Positions 16,337 to 24,524 of a stretch of 64,000 nucleotides of DNA are shown in pieces. Each line of letters begins with the position of its first letter. Within the stretch, counting starts at the first letter, position 1. The stretch comes from Candidatus Jordarchaeales archaeon (lineage in GTDB: Archaea; Asgardarchaeota; Jordiarchaeia; Jordiarchaeales; Freyrarchaeaceae). Under the pieces are notes generated by a model. The model saw only the letters and a list, made by a program, of their open reading frames with translations. It was not told the DNA's origin and ran no database searches. The position numbers were made by a program, and so were the translations under genes. The stretch covers positions 40,288 to 104,287 of the forward strand of contig JAWAHN010000002.1 in assembly GCA_038889235.1 (NCBI GenBank), written 5' to 3'.

Positions 16337-17179
16337 TCAACTTAGGTATACTGGCTGCTCATTGTTTTGAAAACTTGCAAGCCCGCATCTAACCCTAAAG
16401 GCCTCTAAATCCACACTCAGCATGAACTTGTTAAAGAGAAGCTCGGCTAGGACGTAGGACGCCCTCGCGTCCCTTTCGAGGACACTTAATGTTTCTGAAA
16501 GAAAAATCAGTCCACTAATACCGTAAAGGTTGTTCGCGAAACATGGAATAAGCCCGTTCATCCCTATTACAACCCCGCTTTTAAGAACTTCAACGCCTTT
16601 CAACAGCTCACCGTACTCCTTAAGAACGTTGGCGTTTGTAGCAGCTGCAAATATCCGTGGTTTGCTCTTCACTCTATCCGTGGGCATAGCTCCCAGCGAC
16701 AAGATCATTTTAACCTTTAAGTCGTGCAGCAGACTAGCTATGTGTTTCGAGAGAATGTTGGCACCTATATTAGACGTCGGTTGAACGTCACCAGTCAAGA
16801 GGAAAACATGTCTATCAGCTCTCTTATCCCAGTACAAGTATATCTCGCTCCTCAACGCCTTTACCCGTCCTGCGTCGTCAACAGAGACGTGCGATGGAAA
16901 ATCCGAGAAGTATATTTGAAGCACCTTTACAGCACCGTTGTGCTCAATCAGGAAGTCGACCACTCCTTTTCCGACGTTTGCTATTCCAGGCATTCCCTGA
17001 ATACAAATGGCTTTTTCAACGTTCTTCAGCTCATCCTCCATTAGCAGCTCGCTCTTAACAGTTAGCACGTTAAATTTGCTAACCTCCATGTTCAATGGCA
17101 AAGCCTCACCTTCCTCCCACACAGAAAAGTGCTCCTCTGAAAGCCGACCCAAATGATCGCGCTCGGAAGTAAAAAACAT
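16337..17179 (-). CDS. PAC2-family protein (proteasome assembly chaperone-like)
   Basis: A 280-residue protein with the PAC2 pattern: AICIQGMPGIANVGKGVVDFLI, then VFLLTGDVQPTS and a later ATNANVLKEYG...GMNGLIPCFA region. Archaeal PAC2 proteins are related to the eukaryotic 20S assembly chaperone, although direct evidence in archaea is thin. ATG 17179 gives an extra 30 residues without a clear Shine-Dalgarno sequence; ATG about 17089 (MEVSKFNVLTVKS) is an alternative. It diverges from tmk with only 37 bases between, so the two promoters must be tightly packed. Confidence 0.75.
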   Translation of the reverse strand: MFFTSERDHLGRLSEEHFSVWEEGEALPLNMEVSKFNVLTVKSELLMEDELKNVEKAICIQGMPGIANVGKGVVDFLIEHNGAVKVLQIYFSDFPSHVSVDDAGRVKALRSEIYLYWDKRADRHVFLLTGDVQPTSNIGANILSKHIASLLHDLKVKMILSLGAMPTDRVKSKPRIFAAATNANVLKEYGELLKGVEVLKSGVVIGMNGLIPCFANNLYGISGLIFLSETLSVLERDARASYVLAELLFNKFMLSVDLEAFRVRCGLASFQNNEQPVYLS

Positions 17180-17216
17180 ATCTATTATCTAGGTTAGCTT
17201 CCTCTAGGTGGGTTGA

Positions 17217-17822
17217 TTGAAAAAACTCAAACGTGGACTATTAATAGTATTCGAAGGGATAGACGGTGCCGGAAAAACCACTCACGCCAAACTACTCGCA
17301 GAGTGGTTGAGCGAAAAAGGATACGAAGTGCATCTGACGAAGGAACCAACAAACGGAGAAATAGGGGCAATGCTTCGCAGACAACTAGCGGAAAAGGTTT
17401 TCCACCCAGCTACGTTGGCCCTCCTCTTTGCGGCGGATAGGGTTGAACACACTGAGAAGGAGATAAAACCAATGATTGAGGCAGGGAAAATCGTGGTTTC
17501 AGACCGCTACCTGGAATCGTCCATCTGCTACCAGGCAGCATCAGGTTTAAGCGTGGAATGGATTGAGAACATAAACAGGTGGGCGCTAAAAGCGGACTTA
17601 ACGATTCTACTGGATATTGACGTTCAAACAGCTATAAGCCGTCTGGGAAATAAGTCAAGGGACAAGTTTGAAGAGGAAGAATTCCTTGTGAAGGTTAGAG
17701 AAATATACCTTAAAAGAGCTAAACGCAAGGGTTACCATGTGATTGACGCCACCCCTCCAATAGGAGAGGTGCAAGCAAAGATAAGGAAAACTGTGGGTTC
17801 GTTCATCGAGCGCATCAAATGA
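17217..17822 (+). CDS. tmk: Thymidylate kinase
   Basis: A 201-residue P-loop kinase: FEGIDGAGKTTHAKLL (Walker A), TKEPTNG (the dTMP-binding region), and VVSDRYLESSICYQ (DRY motif), followed by a KFEEEEFL lid region. It phosphorylates dTMP to dTDP. The TTG start follows AGGTGG (17206-17211). The family assignment is firm. Confidence 0.93.
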   Translation: MKKLKRGLLIVFEGIDGAGKTTHAKLLAEWLSEKGYEVHLTKEPTNGEIGAMLRRQLAEKVFHPATLALLFAADRVEHTEKEIKPMIEAGKIVVSDRYLESSICYQAASGLSVEWIENINRWALKADLTILLDIDVQTAISRLGNKSRDKFEEEEFLVKVREIYLKRAKRKGYHVIDATPPIGEVQAKIRKTVGSFIERIK

Positions 17823-17857
17823 AAAGGTTTATTTCTGAGGATGATACATCAAGTGTT

Positions 17858-17914
17858 TGGCGATGAAGAATTATGTACTCCTGACTAGATGAAGAACGAC
17901 AGGCGGCCTGAGCC
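17858..17914 (+). ncRNA. C/D box sRNA (2'-O-methylation guide)
   Basis: The order of boxes is complete and well spaced: C box GCGATGA (17860-17866), a 14-nt guide, D' box CTGA (17881-17884), a short spacer, C' box ending GATGA (17888-17892), a 15-nt guide and D box CTGA (17908-17911). The D guide (AACGACAGGCGGC) pairs with the conserved 16S segment around 1399-1407 apart from one A-C mismatch, and the fifth-nucleotide rule then points to C1402. I could not place the D' guide target. Flanked by tmk and the Roadblock gene. Confidence 0.6.
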
Positions 17915-17939
17915 TGTACTTACATGAATCCTGAGAAGC

Positions 17940-18314
17940 TTACTCTTCTTCTAACAATCTTTTGACCTCTTCAGATACGCGCTTCAAAGTCATTAGTATG
18001 AGCCCTAAGTTGGCATTGTTCCTCGCGAGAACAGTTAGCAGCGCGCTCTCCCCCGCACCCTTTATTATTACGTACCCGTTCTCCCCCTGCAACAAGACTT
18101 GCTGCAGTCTCCCCCTAACAAGCTCAGCACTAACCTTTTCTGAAACGCTAAGTATAGCTGACGCCATAGCGGCAACAACTGCCTCATCTATCTCCTGAGG
18201 CATAGCTGATACTATTGGAAGCCCCTCAGTACTTACTATCGCGCTAGCTTCTATTCCAGGGGTGGTAGCCTCCATGTTCCTGAGCAACTCTAAAAGTTCC
18301 TCAATTTTGGTCAC
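17940..18314 (-). CDS. Roadblock/LC7 domain protein
   Basis: A 124-residue single-domain protein. The sequence IEASAIVSTEGLPIVSAMPQ, followed by a helix ending VAAMASAILSVSEKVS and the strand pair QVLLQGENGYVIIKGAGE, is the Roadblock/LC7 (MglB-like) fold. Such proteins dimerise and act as regulators or GAPs of small Ras-like GTPases. A Ras-like GTPase fused to a peptidase is encoded 13 kb away, so a functional link is possible but unproven. The GTG start has GAGGGG five bases upstream. Confidence 0.85.
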   Translation of the reverse strand: MTKIEELLELLRNMEATTPGIEASAIVSTEGLPIVSAMPQEIDEAVVAAMASAILSVSEKVSAELVRGRLQQVLLQGENGYVIIKGAGESALLTVLARNNANLGLILMTLKRVSEEVKRLLEEE

Positions 18315-18507
18315 ACATACCCCTCTTAGATTATTCTTACTGCCTGTTTTCCGAAAAAGGTTATTTCCACCACCAGCTTCATGGATGCTGTATCTTAAAA
18401 AGTTATCTTTCTATGTGGCAGGCAGCGAGCTTTTTGAATGGAATCATGTCGTTTCAGAATACACGTAAACTGAAGCTCGGCTAAATAATAAGCTGGCTAG
18501 AGAGAAC

Positions 18508-18518
18508 TTTTAAATATA
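18508..18518 (+). promoter_or_regulatory. TATA box for map
   Basis: TTTTAAATATA is a near-consensus archaeal TATA element. It lies about 46 bases ahead of the preferred map start, placing transcription initiation near 18540 with a leader that carries GGAGG. Confidence 0.6.
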
Positions 18519-18563
18519 GACTTCCTTTCTCCACCACATTAGGGTTTCAGTGGAGGTTTAGTG

Positions 18564-19481
18564 ATGTCCGACGAGAAGAAGAGTGGGGATAAAGCAGAGG
18601 CGTTAGAGAAGCATCGCCAGGCAGGAAAAATTGCGAGGGAAGTTAAAAACGCAGTTAAAAGCCTAGTTAGGCCTGGAGTCAAATGCATTGAAATATGTGA
18701 AAGCGTTGAGCGGTTAATAGTGGAGAAGGGCGGAAGACCTGCTTTCCCCTGCAACGTTTCAATTAACAACGTCGCGGCACACTACACTTCACCACCTGGA
18801 GACAGCCTAACCATAAGCGATGGTGACGTAGTTAAGGTTGACTTTGGCGTTCACGTGGACGGCTACATTGCTGACACCGCGTTAACATTTTGCATGAACA
18901 AGGAAGCCGAAAAGCTAGTTGAAGCCGCAAGGGAAGCGCTGAAAAAAGCCCTCGAGATCATAGCCCCAAGAGTGAAAACGAACGACGTCGGGAGAGAGAT
19001 AGAAGCGGTCATTAAGGAGTATGGTTACCGCCCAATACGTGACCTGTCGGGCCATATATTAGAGCAGTACTTCCTTCACGGGGCTAAGATAATTCCAAAT
19101 GTAGCTCTCCCGCACGGAGAGGTCATAGAGGAGGGAGAAGTCTACGCTGTGGAAATATTCGCATCGAACGGGTCTGGAAGCGTGAGCGAAGCGCCCTATG
19201 CCTATATCTTCAGCCTTCAGCCGTTCCTCGCTCCTTTAAGACTCAAAGAAGCAAGAAGAATAGTAATGCTTGTTGAGGAGGAATACAAGACTTTACCTTT
19301 CGCCGAGAGATGGCTAGCGGACAAGTTTTCAAGGGGGAAGTTGAGGGTTGCTCTGAGGGAACTCGTGTCAAAGGGGGCGTTACGCCAGTACAGGGTGCTT
19401 TCCGACAGGAAAGGTAGTTACGTTGCCCAAGCGGAAGAGACCGTAATAGTTACGGATAGTGGTTGTGAAGTTATAACTTAG
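18564..19481 (+). CDS. map: Methionine aminopeptidase, type II
   Basis: About 305 residues of the archaeal/eukaryotic type II enzyme, which removes N-terminal Met. The dinuclear metal ligands are visible: DFGVHVDGYIADTA (two Asp), the GHIL His, the VEIFAS glutamate and the final AQAEETVIV glutamate. The type II helical insert lies between the His and Glu ligands. GGAGG at 18552-18556 suits ATG 18564 better than the GTG three bases earlier. The aCPSF2-like gene begins nine bases after the stop, so the two probably form an operon. Confidence 0.93.
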   Translation: MSDEKKSGDKAEALEKHRQAGKIAREVKNAVKSLVRPGVKCIEICESVERLIVEKGGRPAFPCNVSINNVAAHYTSPPGDSLTISDGDVVKVDFGVHVDGYIADTALTFCMNKEAEKLVEAAREALKKALEIIAPRVKTNDVGREIEAVIKEYGYRPIRDLSGHILEQYFLHGAKIIPNVALPHGEVIEEGEVYAVEIFASNGSGSVSEAPYAYIFSLQPFLAPLRLKEARRIVMLVEEEYKTLPFAERWLADKFSRGKLRVALRELVSKGALRQYRVLSDRKGSYVAQAEETVIVTDSGCEVIT

Positions 19482-19489
19482 GTGGTGTC

Positions 19490-20806
19490 TTGGCTGTAGA
19501 AATAACTTTTTTGGGTGGAGCTAGGCAGGTTGGCCGCTCCTGCGTCTTCATTAAAGCGGATGGTAGGAAGATTATGTTGGACGCAGGAGTGGATGTGGGC
19601 TCCACTGAGAACGCTTTCCCCCTAGAGCCGCCGGAGCCACTAGACCTACTTATACTCACGCATGCACACTTAGACCACGCAGGTTACACACCGTACATAG
19701 TGGCAAAATACCATGTGCCTTTGATAAGCACCCCGCCCACCCAGGACCTCTCAGAGATACTTAACATAGACTATTTGAAGCTTAGGAAAGAAGAGGCACC
19801 TTACACGTTCACCGAAATAATGAACGTTCGGAAGCACGCTGTAGACTTACTCTACAAGCAACCTGTGAACCTTGGAAGCGGGGTTGAAGCCACCCTTCTC
19901 AGGGCTGGACACATCCTTGGAAGTGCAATGATCCGTCTTAAGACCGAAAAACACATCATTCTTTACACTGGGGACATATGTACCAGAAATACGAGAACAC
20001 AGACCATGGTCGATCTTTCAATGTGTGACGCGGACACCGTAATTATAGAGTCAACGTACTCCTCTCCGTCAGACCAGCATCCAAGTCTCCAGAAAACGGA
20101 GAGAGATTTCATTTCAGCCGTCGCGGATACCCTAAAAGGCGGCGGCATCGTCTTAATACCTGTCTTCGCCGTTGGTCGAGCTCAAGAGGTCATGCTTTGC
20201 CTTGAAGCATACATAAGAAGCGGCGTGGTGCCCGAAGCCCCAATATTCATAGATGGCATGATACGTAAAGTTAACACTATATACCGCATGTACTGGGAGC
20301 ACCTAAGCGACCCGATTAAAAAGCAGATACGTTACACCAAGCAGAACCCTCTAGAATCTAGCGTGTTCATTGATGTTGAAGAGCGAAAAGACCTGCTGAA
20401 GATGGAAGGACCCATGATAATAATCAGCACCTCCGGCATGCTGGAAGGAGGACCTATAATCTACTACTTGAAGAACTTCGGTGATGACCCAAAAAACCTG
20501 ATATGCCTCACAGGGTACCAGGTTCCCGGTACGCGGGGGCGTATGCTTTACGACGGGGTGCGCGAACTGGATCTAAACGGAGAGAAAGTTAAGATCGAGG
20601 CAAAAGTGTGTTTTTTCGACTTCAGCGCCCACGCTGACTATCCCGGCTTGCTCCGCTTTCTCAGTGCCTTCAAAAAATTGAAAAGAGTGCTTTGCGTTCA
20701 CGGAGAGGAGAAAAAGATTCTAAGTTTTTGCGAGAGAGTTAAATCTCTCAGAGATGTGGAGGCATACGCGCCCTCTAATGGGGAAACTGTTATACTTCAA
20801 GATTGA
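19490..20806 (+). CDS. Beta-CASP metallo-beta-lactamase ribonuclease, aCPSF2-like (copy 2)
   Basis: A 438-residue protein with MBL motif THAHLDHAG, then GHILGSA and TGDI, and beta-CASP parts IPVFAVGRAQE, STSGMLEGG, FSAHADYPG and VHGEE. Like copy 1 it lacks KH domains, so aCPSF2-type RNA processing is the best call. The two copies share the layout but differ widely in sequence. The TTG start follows AGGTGGTG. The 3' end overlaps the convergent glyS by ten bases. Confidence 0.87.
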   Translation: MAVEITFLGGARQVGRSCVFIKADGRKIMLDAGVDVGSTENAFPLEPPEPLDLLILTHAHLDHAGYTPYIVAKYHVPLISTPPTQDLSEILNIDYLKLRKEEAPYTFTEIMNVRKHAVDLLYKQPVNLGSGVEATLLRAGHILGSAMIRLKTEKHIILYTGDICTRNTRTQTMVDLSMCDADTVIIESTYSSPSDQHPSLQKTERDFISAVADTLKGGGIVLIPVFAVGRAQEVMLCLEAYIRSGVVPEAPIFIDGMIRKVNTIYRMYWEHLSDPIKKQIRYTKQNPLESSVFIDVEERKDLLKMEGPMIIISTSGMLEGGPIIYYLKNFGDDPKNLICLTGYQVPGTRGRMLYDGVRELDLNGEKVKIEAKVCFFDFSAHADYPGLLRFLSAFKKLKRVLCVHGEEKKILSFCERVKSLRDVEAYAPSNGETVILQD

Positions 20807-22359
20807 AGTTCCTCCAAGCTGCTAAGGCTTATCCTTCCCTCAGCGAGGTCTGAGAGAATTTTCGGGACAAGCTCCGCTTTAACGCGAACCTGTTTCCTAG
20901 TATCTCTGCTTCTTAGAGTTACGGTGTTATCTTCAATGGTCTGGTAGTCCACGGTTACGCAGACAGGTACTCCTATTTCGTCCGCCCTAGCATATCTCTT
21001 CCCTATGCTCCCTCTATCATCGTATTCGACGAAGATCCCGCTTTTTCTAATGTTTCTAAACAACTCTTTGGCTTTAGACACTAATGGCTCTTTCTTCATT
21101 AATGGAAGGACGAACGCAATTATCGGCGCTATTTCTGGTGGAAATTGGAACCAGCTCCACCCTCTTCCGTCGTCCTCCCTGTAGCAATGTTCTAGTATGC
21201 AGTAGACTATCCTTTCAACGCCAAAAGAGGGCTCAACAACCTCTGGAATCACCTTTTCCCCGTTAAAGTCAACTGAAAGGTCTTCGCCGCTGTGCTTCAT
21301 GTGACACTTAAGGTCGTAGTCTGTCCTGTAAGCGTTACCGACAACTTCCTTTACCCCTATGCTCAGCTCAACTTCAAGATCGAAGTTCCCTCCAGAGTAA
21401 AACGGGGTCTCCTCGGGAAGCATGTGTCTGAAGCGGAACTTTTCTCTTGGTATCCCTATTTTTTCGAAAAACTCCGCCTCCCTAGATAGGTAGTATGCGA
21501 TGTACGCGTTGGGTACAATCCCCTTCTCGATAGCCTCTTTAACGGTCACCTCGACAACGTCGCCTCCCTTGATCTGGCTCTCCCTGGTAAGGATCCTAAA
21601 CTTGGAGTTTGCAACTTCGTTAATCCAAGAGTGATCTTTTGCTTCCTTAGGGTTTATGAAAAGTTCAATTTCCATCTGTGTGAACTCGCGTAGACGAATT
21701 AAACCCTGCCTAGGAGATATCTCGTTCCTGTACGCTCTTCCTATCTGCGCAATGCCAAACGGAAGCTTCCCCCTCATGACTTGGAAAACTCTCTTGAAAT
21801 CTATGAAAATAACTTGGGCTGTTTCAGGCCTTAGAAAAGCCACCTTTCCTCCGAGGGGTCCAACTTCTGTCCTAAACATCAGGTTGAAAAGGGATACGTC
21901 GGAAAGCTCGCCTCCACAGTTTGGGCAACGCAACTTGTTTTCCCGTATGATCCGCGTGAGCTCTTCAACACTCGCCCCCTCAACCTTGATTCCCAACTCT
22001 TCCTCAATTAAGTGATCCGCCCTCAGCTTTGTTTTACATTTCAAGCAGGAAGTCACCGGGTCAACAAATGCCTCAACGTGCCCCGAAGCTGCGAGAACCT
22101 CATAGGGAAGTATCGTTGACCCGTTTATCTCGTAGATCGGGAAGTTCGTCTCCTCAATTATGAAAAACTTCCGCCAGAAATCAATCAGCCTTTTGACTAG
22201 AAGGGTTCCTATTGGGCCGAAATCGTAAAAGCCAGCTACCCCACCATAAATCTCCGCCGTTGGAATTACGAAACCCCTGTGGAGCGCTAAGGTCCATACT
22301 TTCTCAAACAGAGTTTTCCCCTCAGCGACTTTTTCCACACGCTCCAAATGAAACACCAC
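20797..22359 (-). CDS. glyS: Glycyl-tRNA synthetase (archaeal/eukaryotic homodimer type)
   Basis: A 520-residue class II synthetase. Seen are YGGVAGFYDFGPIG near the N-terminus, a Cys zinc knuckle pair (CLKC...CPNC) within an insert, motif 2 GRAYRNEISPRQGLIRLREF, motif 3-like EPSFGVERIVY, and a C-terminal anticodon-binding domain ending VTVDYQTIEDNTVTLR and DTRKQVRV. Start GTG 22359 sits in GTGGTG. rpoP lies just upstream on the same strand. Confidence 0.93.
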   Translation of the reverse strand: MVFHLERVEKVAEGKTLFEKVWTLALHRGFVIPTAEIYGGVAGFYDFGPIGTLLVKRLIDFWRKFFIIEETNFPIYEINGSTILPYEVLAASGHVEAFVDPVTSCLKCKTKLRADHLIEEELGIKVEGASVEELTRIIRENKLRCPNCGGELSDVSLFNLMFRTEVGPLGGKVAFLRPETAQVIFIDFKRVFQVMRGKLPFGIAQIGRAYRNEISPRQGLIRLREFTQMEIELFINPKEAKDHSWINEVANSKFRILTRESQIKGGDVVEVTVKEAIEKGIVPNAYIAYYLSREAEFFEKIGIPREKFRFRHMLPEETPFYSGGNFDLEVELSIGVKEVVGNAYRTDYDLKCHMKHSGEDLSVDFNGEKVIPEVVEPSFGVERIVYCILEHCYREDDGRGWSWFQFPPEIAPIIAFVLPLMKKEPLVSKAKELFRNIRKSGIFVEYDDRGSIGKRYARADEIGVPVCVTVDYQTIEDNTVTLRSRDTRKQVRVKAELVPKILSDLAEGRISLSSLEELQS

Positions 22360-22420
22360 CTAGATTAGAAGACTGGCACTCGAAAATAATCTACCCTATT
22401 AACTCAGTGATGGTGAAAAA

Positions 22421-22561
22421 CTATCTAGCTATAACTTTTTTGGTGACAGGTGGTCTTGTCTTAAATAAGACGCGTGAACCACACTTACATCTGACTCCCT
22501 GTATACTGCTAAGCTCTTCTTCCTTTATCTCTGATCCACACTTCCAACAAACATAGGGCAT
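22421..22561 (-). CDS. rpoP: RNA polymerase subunit P (Rpo12/Rpb12-like)
   Basis: A 46-residue protein opening MPYVCWKCGSEI, with the second knuckle VRCKCGSRVLFK and ending RPPVTKKVIAR. This matches archaeal Rpo12, the small zinc-binding subunit anchoring Rpo3/Rpo10 in the polymerase. The ATG is preceded by GGTGGGG. Usual neighbour rpl37ae is not present here; glyS follows instead. Confidence 0.92.
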   Translation of the reverse strand: MPYVCWKCGSEIKEEELSSIQGVRCKCGSRVLFKTRPPVTKKVIAR

Positions 22562-22639
22562 GGTGCCCCACCAGCCTGAACACCGTTAACTCCATTCTAA
22601 CCTCACAATTTAAACCTTACTCAGTCAGCATTCACAACC

Positions 22640-24250
22640 TTACCCCGGCGTTCCTCCGCTGTTACCCACTATGACCCCCTCAGTAAGCTTATCCCCTAGC
22701 ACGTTTGTAATCTTCACCCTAGCTACGTCCCCTATCCTTGCCTTGCCTGAAAGGACAACAATCGGCCCCTCTCGTAGCGGGTAACCTACGAGTCTACCTT
22801 TAAAAATGCCTCTCCCTCTTTCAGCGACCAAAACATCTATTACACTGCCAACAAGCTTTCTCTTCAGAAGCTTGTTCACCTTTATCACTTCCTGCACTAT
22901 TAACCCTCCAGCCTTACTCCTTGACGCCGAGGGCGCCTCCCTAAATCCCTCGAAAGCAGACATAGGAAGCGGCTTAAACCGGTAAACTGTTATCTTTTCC
23001 GCCCCCAGCCTTGCTACATCCCTTATCATTTTGGCAGTTTCACGTGCCACTCTAACCGTCTGTCCAGGAAGACCATGAATGAAATAAACATAGGGGCGAA
23101 GGCCTGTTTTAACTGCCGTTTTCACAGCCGCGACTACTTCGCTTGGAGTCGACGGGCGACCTAAGAGGTAGGCGTGCTTAGCGTTTCCAGTCTCTCCACC
23201 TATGTGGATCGTTGAGTTAGGTAGGTATTCCGAGATGATTGACGCAGCTTCTTCAGTTAAAAGGCACGGCTTGGCGTTCTCAACGCTAATATAAGCTTTT
23301 CCCTCAGCGAGATCTTTCAAGTTTGAAAGAAGTTCCTCTATTCGGTCATAGTTTGCTTCTGGCTCGCGTGGGTCGGTTAGGGGGCCACTAACTTTCTCAT
23401 CTCTGTGAAAATCTAGGAAGCAGCTTGCTCCAAGGTATATTCTTTTCACGCCTTGCTCAAGGAGCCCCTCAACCTCCACTAATACGCTTTCTATCTCCCT
23501 ACTCCTTGGTGGTCCATACACGTTTGGCACAGAGCAGTAACCGCACCCTGGCGGTATATTGACTGGGCACGTAAGTCTATCTTTTAGAGATTTGCTTGTG
23601 CACCGTCCGCACTCAATGCACTTCCTTCCATCCGGCAACTGTATCCTAGTTCTGTAGAAGTTCGAGCACCCTCTAACGCACCAAACGTAAACTCTGGCAA
23701 CCGTGTAGAGAGGGTAGTCTTTTATGTGCTTGACTGATGGCTCCCATCGCCCCGTCGTTCGCCGGACACCGGAACTGAAGAAGCCGGTGGTCCTAGAAGC
23801 AAAGCTGACACCCGGTATCCTTCTCAGCTCTTCTTCGTCTGGGAGAACTCCATCAGACAAGCCTCTCCTAAACAAGTCTGCAACAGTGTCTTCAGCTTCA
23901 CCCACCAGAACTAGGTCATAACCTGCATCGAGGAGTTTCTTTGCCTCGAGAGATGCGGGGCCGCCTGCTATGCAAACTCCGTCGCTCCAACGCCTCCAAA
24001 GTCCTGCAATTTTCGCCATAGCGGGGATATCCATGCTCATTCCACCGCACATCAAAACATCAAACTCTGAGAGTTTGGGCCCAGCTCCAAAGAAAACTTC
24101 CGGGACCATTATTCTAACATCTGCTCCTAACTCTTCCAAGACGCCAGCTATCGCTCGTGCACCACTCCCTATCACATCTCTTGCAAGCCCCCTAATCCCA
24201 CTACCAGCACCCGTAGCATCGACAAGCAAGAAACGGGTCACTGCTGGCAC
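22640..24250 (-). CDS. B12-binding-like radical SAM protein with C-terminal TRAM domain
   Basis: A 536-residue protein. The first ~180 residues are a Rossmann-like B12-binding-type domain (DVLMCGGMSMD, GGPASLEAK, VGEAEDT). Next comes a radical SAM TIM barrel, but its cysteines are spaced CPVNIPPGCGYC (CX7CX2C) and not CX3CX2C, with two further clusters just ahead (WCVRGC and CIECGRC). The last ~60 residues (LVGSVIDVLVAERGRG, ARIGDVARVKITNV) form a TRAM RNA-binding domain as in MiaB/TrmA enzymes. A tRNA- or RNA-modifying role is plausible. It probably carries an extra Fe-S cluster. Confidence 0.75.
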   Translation of the reverse strand: MPAVTRFLLVDATGAGSGIRGLARDVIGSGARAIAGVLEELGADVRIMVPEVFFGAGPKLSEFDVLMCGGMSMDIPAMAKIAGLWRRWSDGVCIAGGPASLEAKKLLDAGYDLVLVGEAEDTVADLFRRGLSDGVLPDEEELRRIPGVSFASRTTGFFSSGVRRTTGRWEPSVKHIKDYPLYTVARVYVWCVRGCSNFYRTRIQLPDGRKCIECGRCTSKSLKDRLTCPVNIPPGCGYCSVPNVYGPPRSREIESVLVEVEGLLEQGVKRIYLGASCFLDFHRDEKVSGPLTDPREPEANYDRIEELLSNLKDLAEGKAYISVENAKPCLLTEEAASIISEYLPNSTIHIGGETGNAKHAYLLGRPSTPSEVVAAVKTAVKTGLRPYVYFIHGLPGQTVRVARETAKMIRDVARLGAEKITVYRFKPLPMSAFEGFREAPSASRSKAGGLIVQEVIKVNKLLKRKLVGSVIDVLVAERGRGIFKGRLVGYPLREGPIVVLSGKARIGDVARVKITNVLGDKLTEGVIVGNSGGTPG

Positions 24251-24431
24251 CTAGCCTCCAAGCATTTTTCCCTTTCCATACCAAGGAATTACCGAGCTCT
24301 AAAGATTTCCGCTAAAACCGTTTCAAAACACCGAAGAGAGTTGGTTAAACGCGATACGCTGCCGCTCGTTGCGGAGGGAGTCACGCCTCTTCAACAATAA
24401 AGCGCCTCAACAACTAGTAACCTCTTAAGGC

Positions 24432-24442
24432 AAAATTTATTA
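24432..24442 (+). promoter_or_regulatory. TATA box ahead of the coiled-coil/HEAT operon
   Basis: AAAATTTATTA lies about 85 bases ahead of the first start codon of the operon, predicting transcription from around 24465. The rest of the 24251-24524 gap shows no gene or tRNA. Confidence 0.35.
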
Positions 24443-24524
24443 GAAGGGCACAATCATCTACATTGAATCAAGCAATTCCATCCTCAAATTTTCCTGGGTG
24501 GTTTAACGCTGGGGGGTTTCTTTA

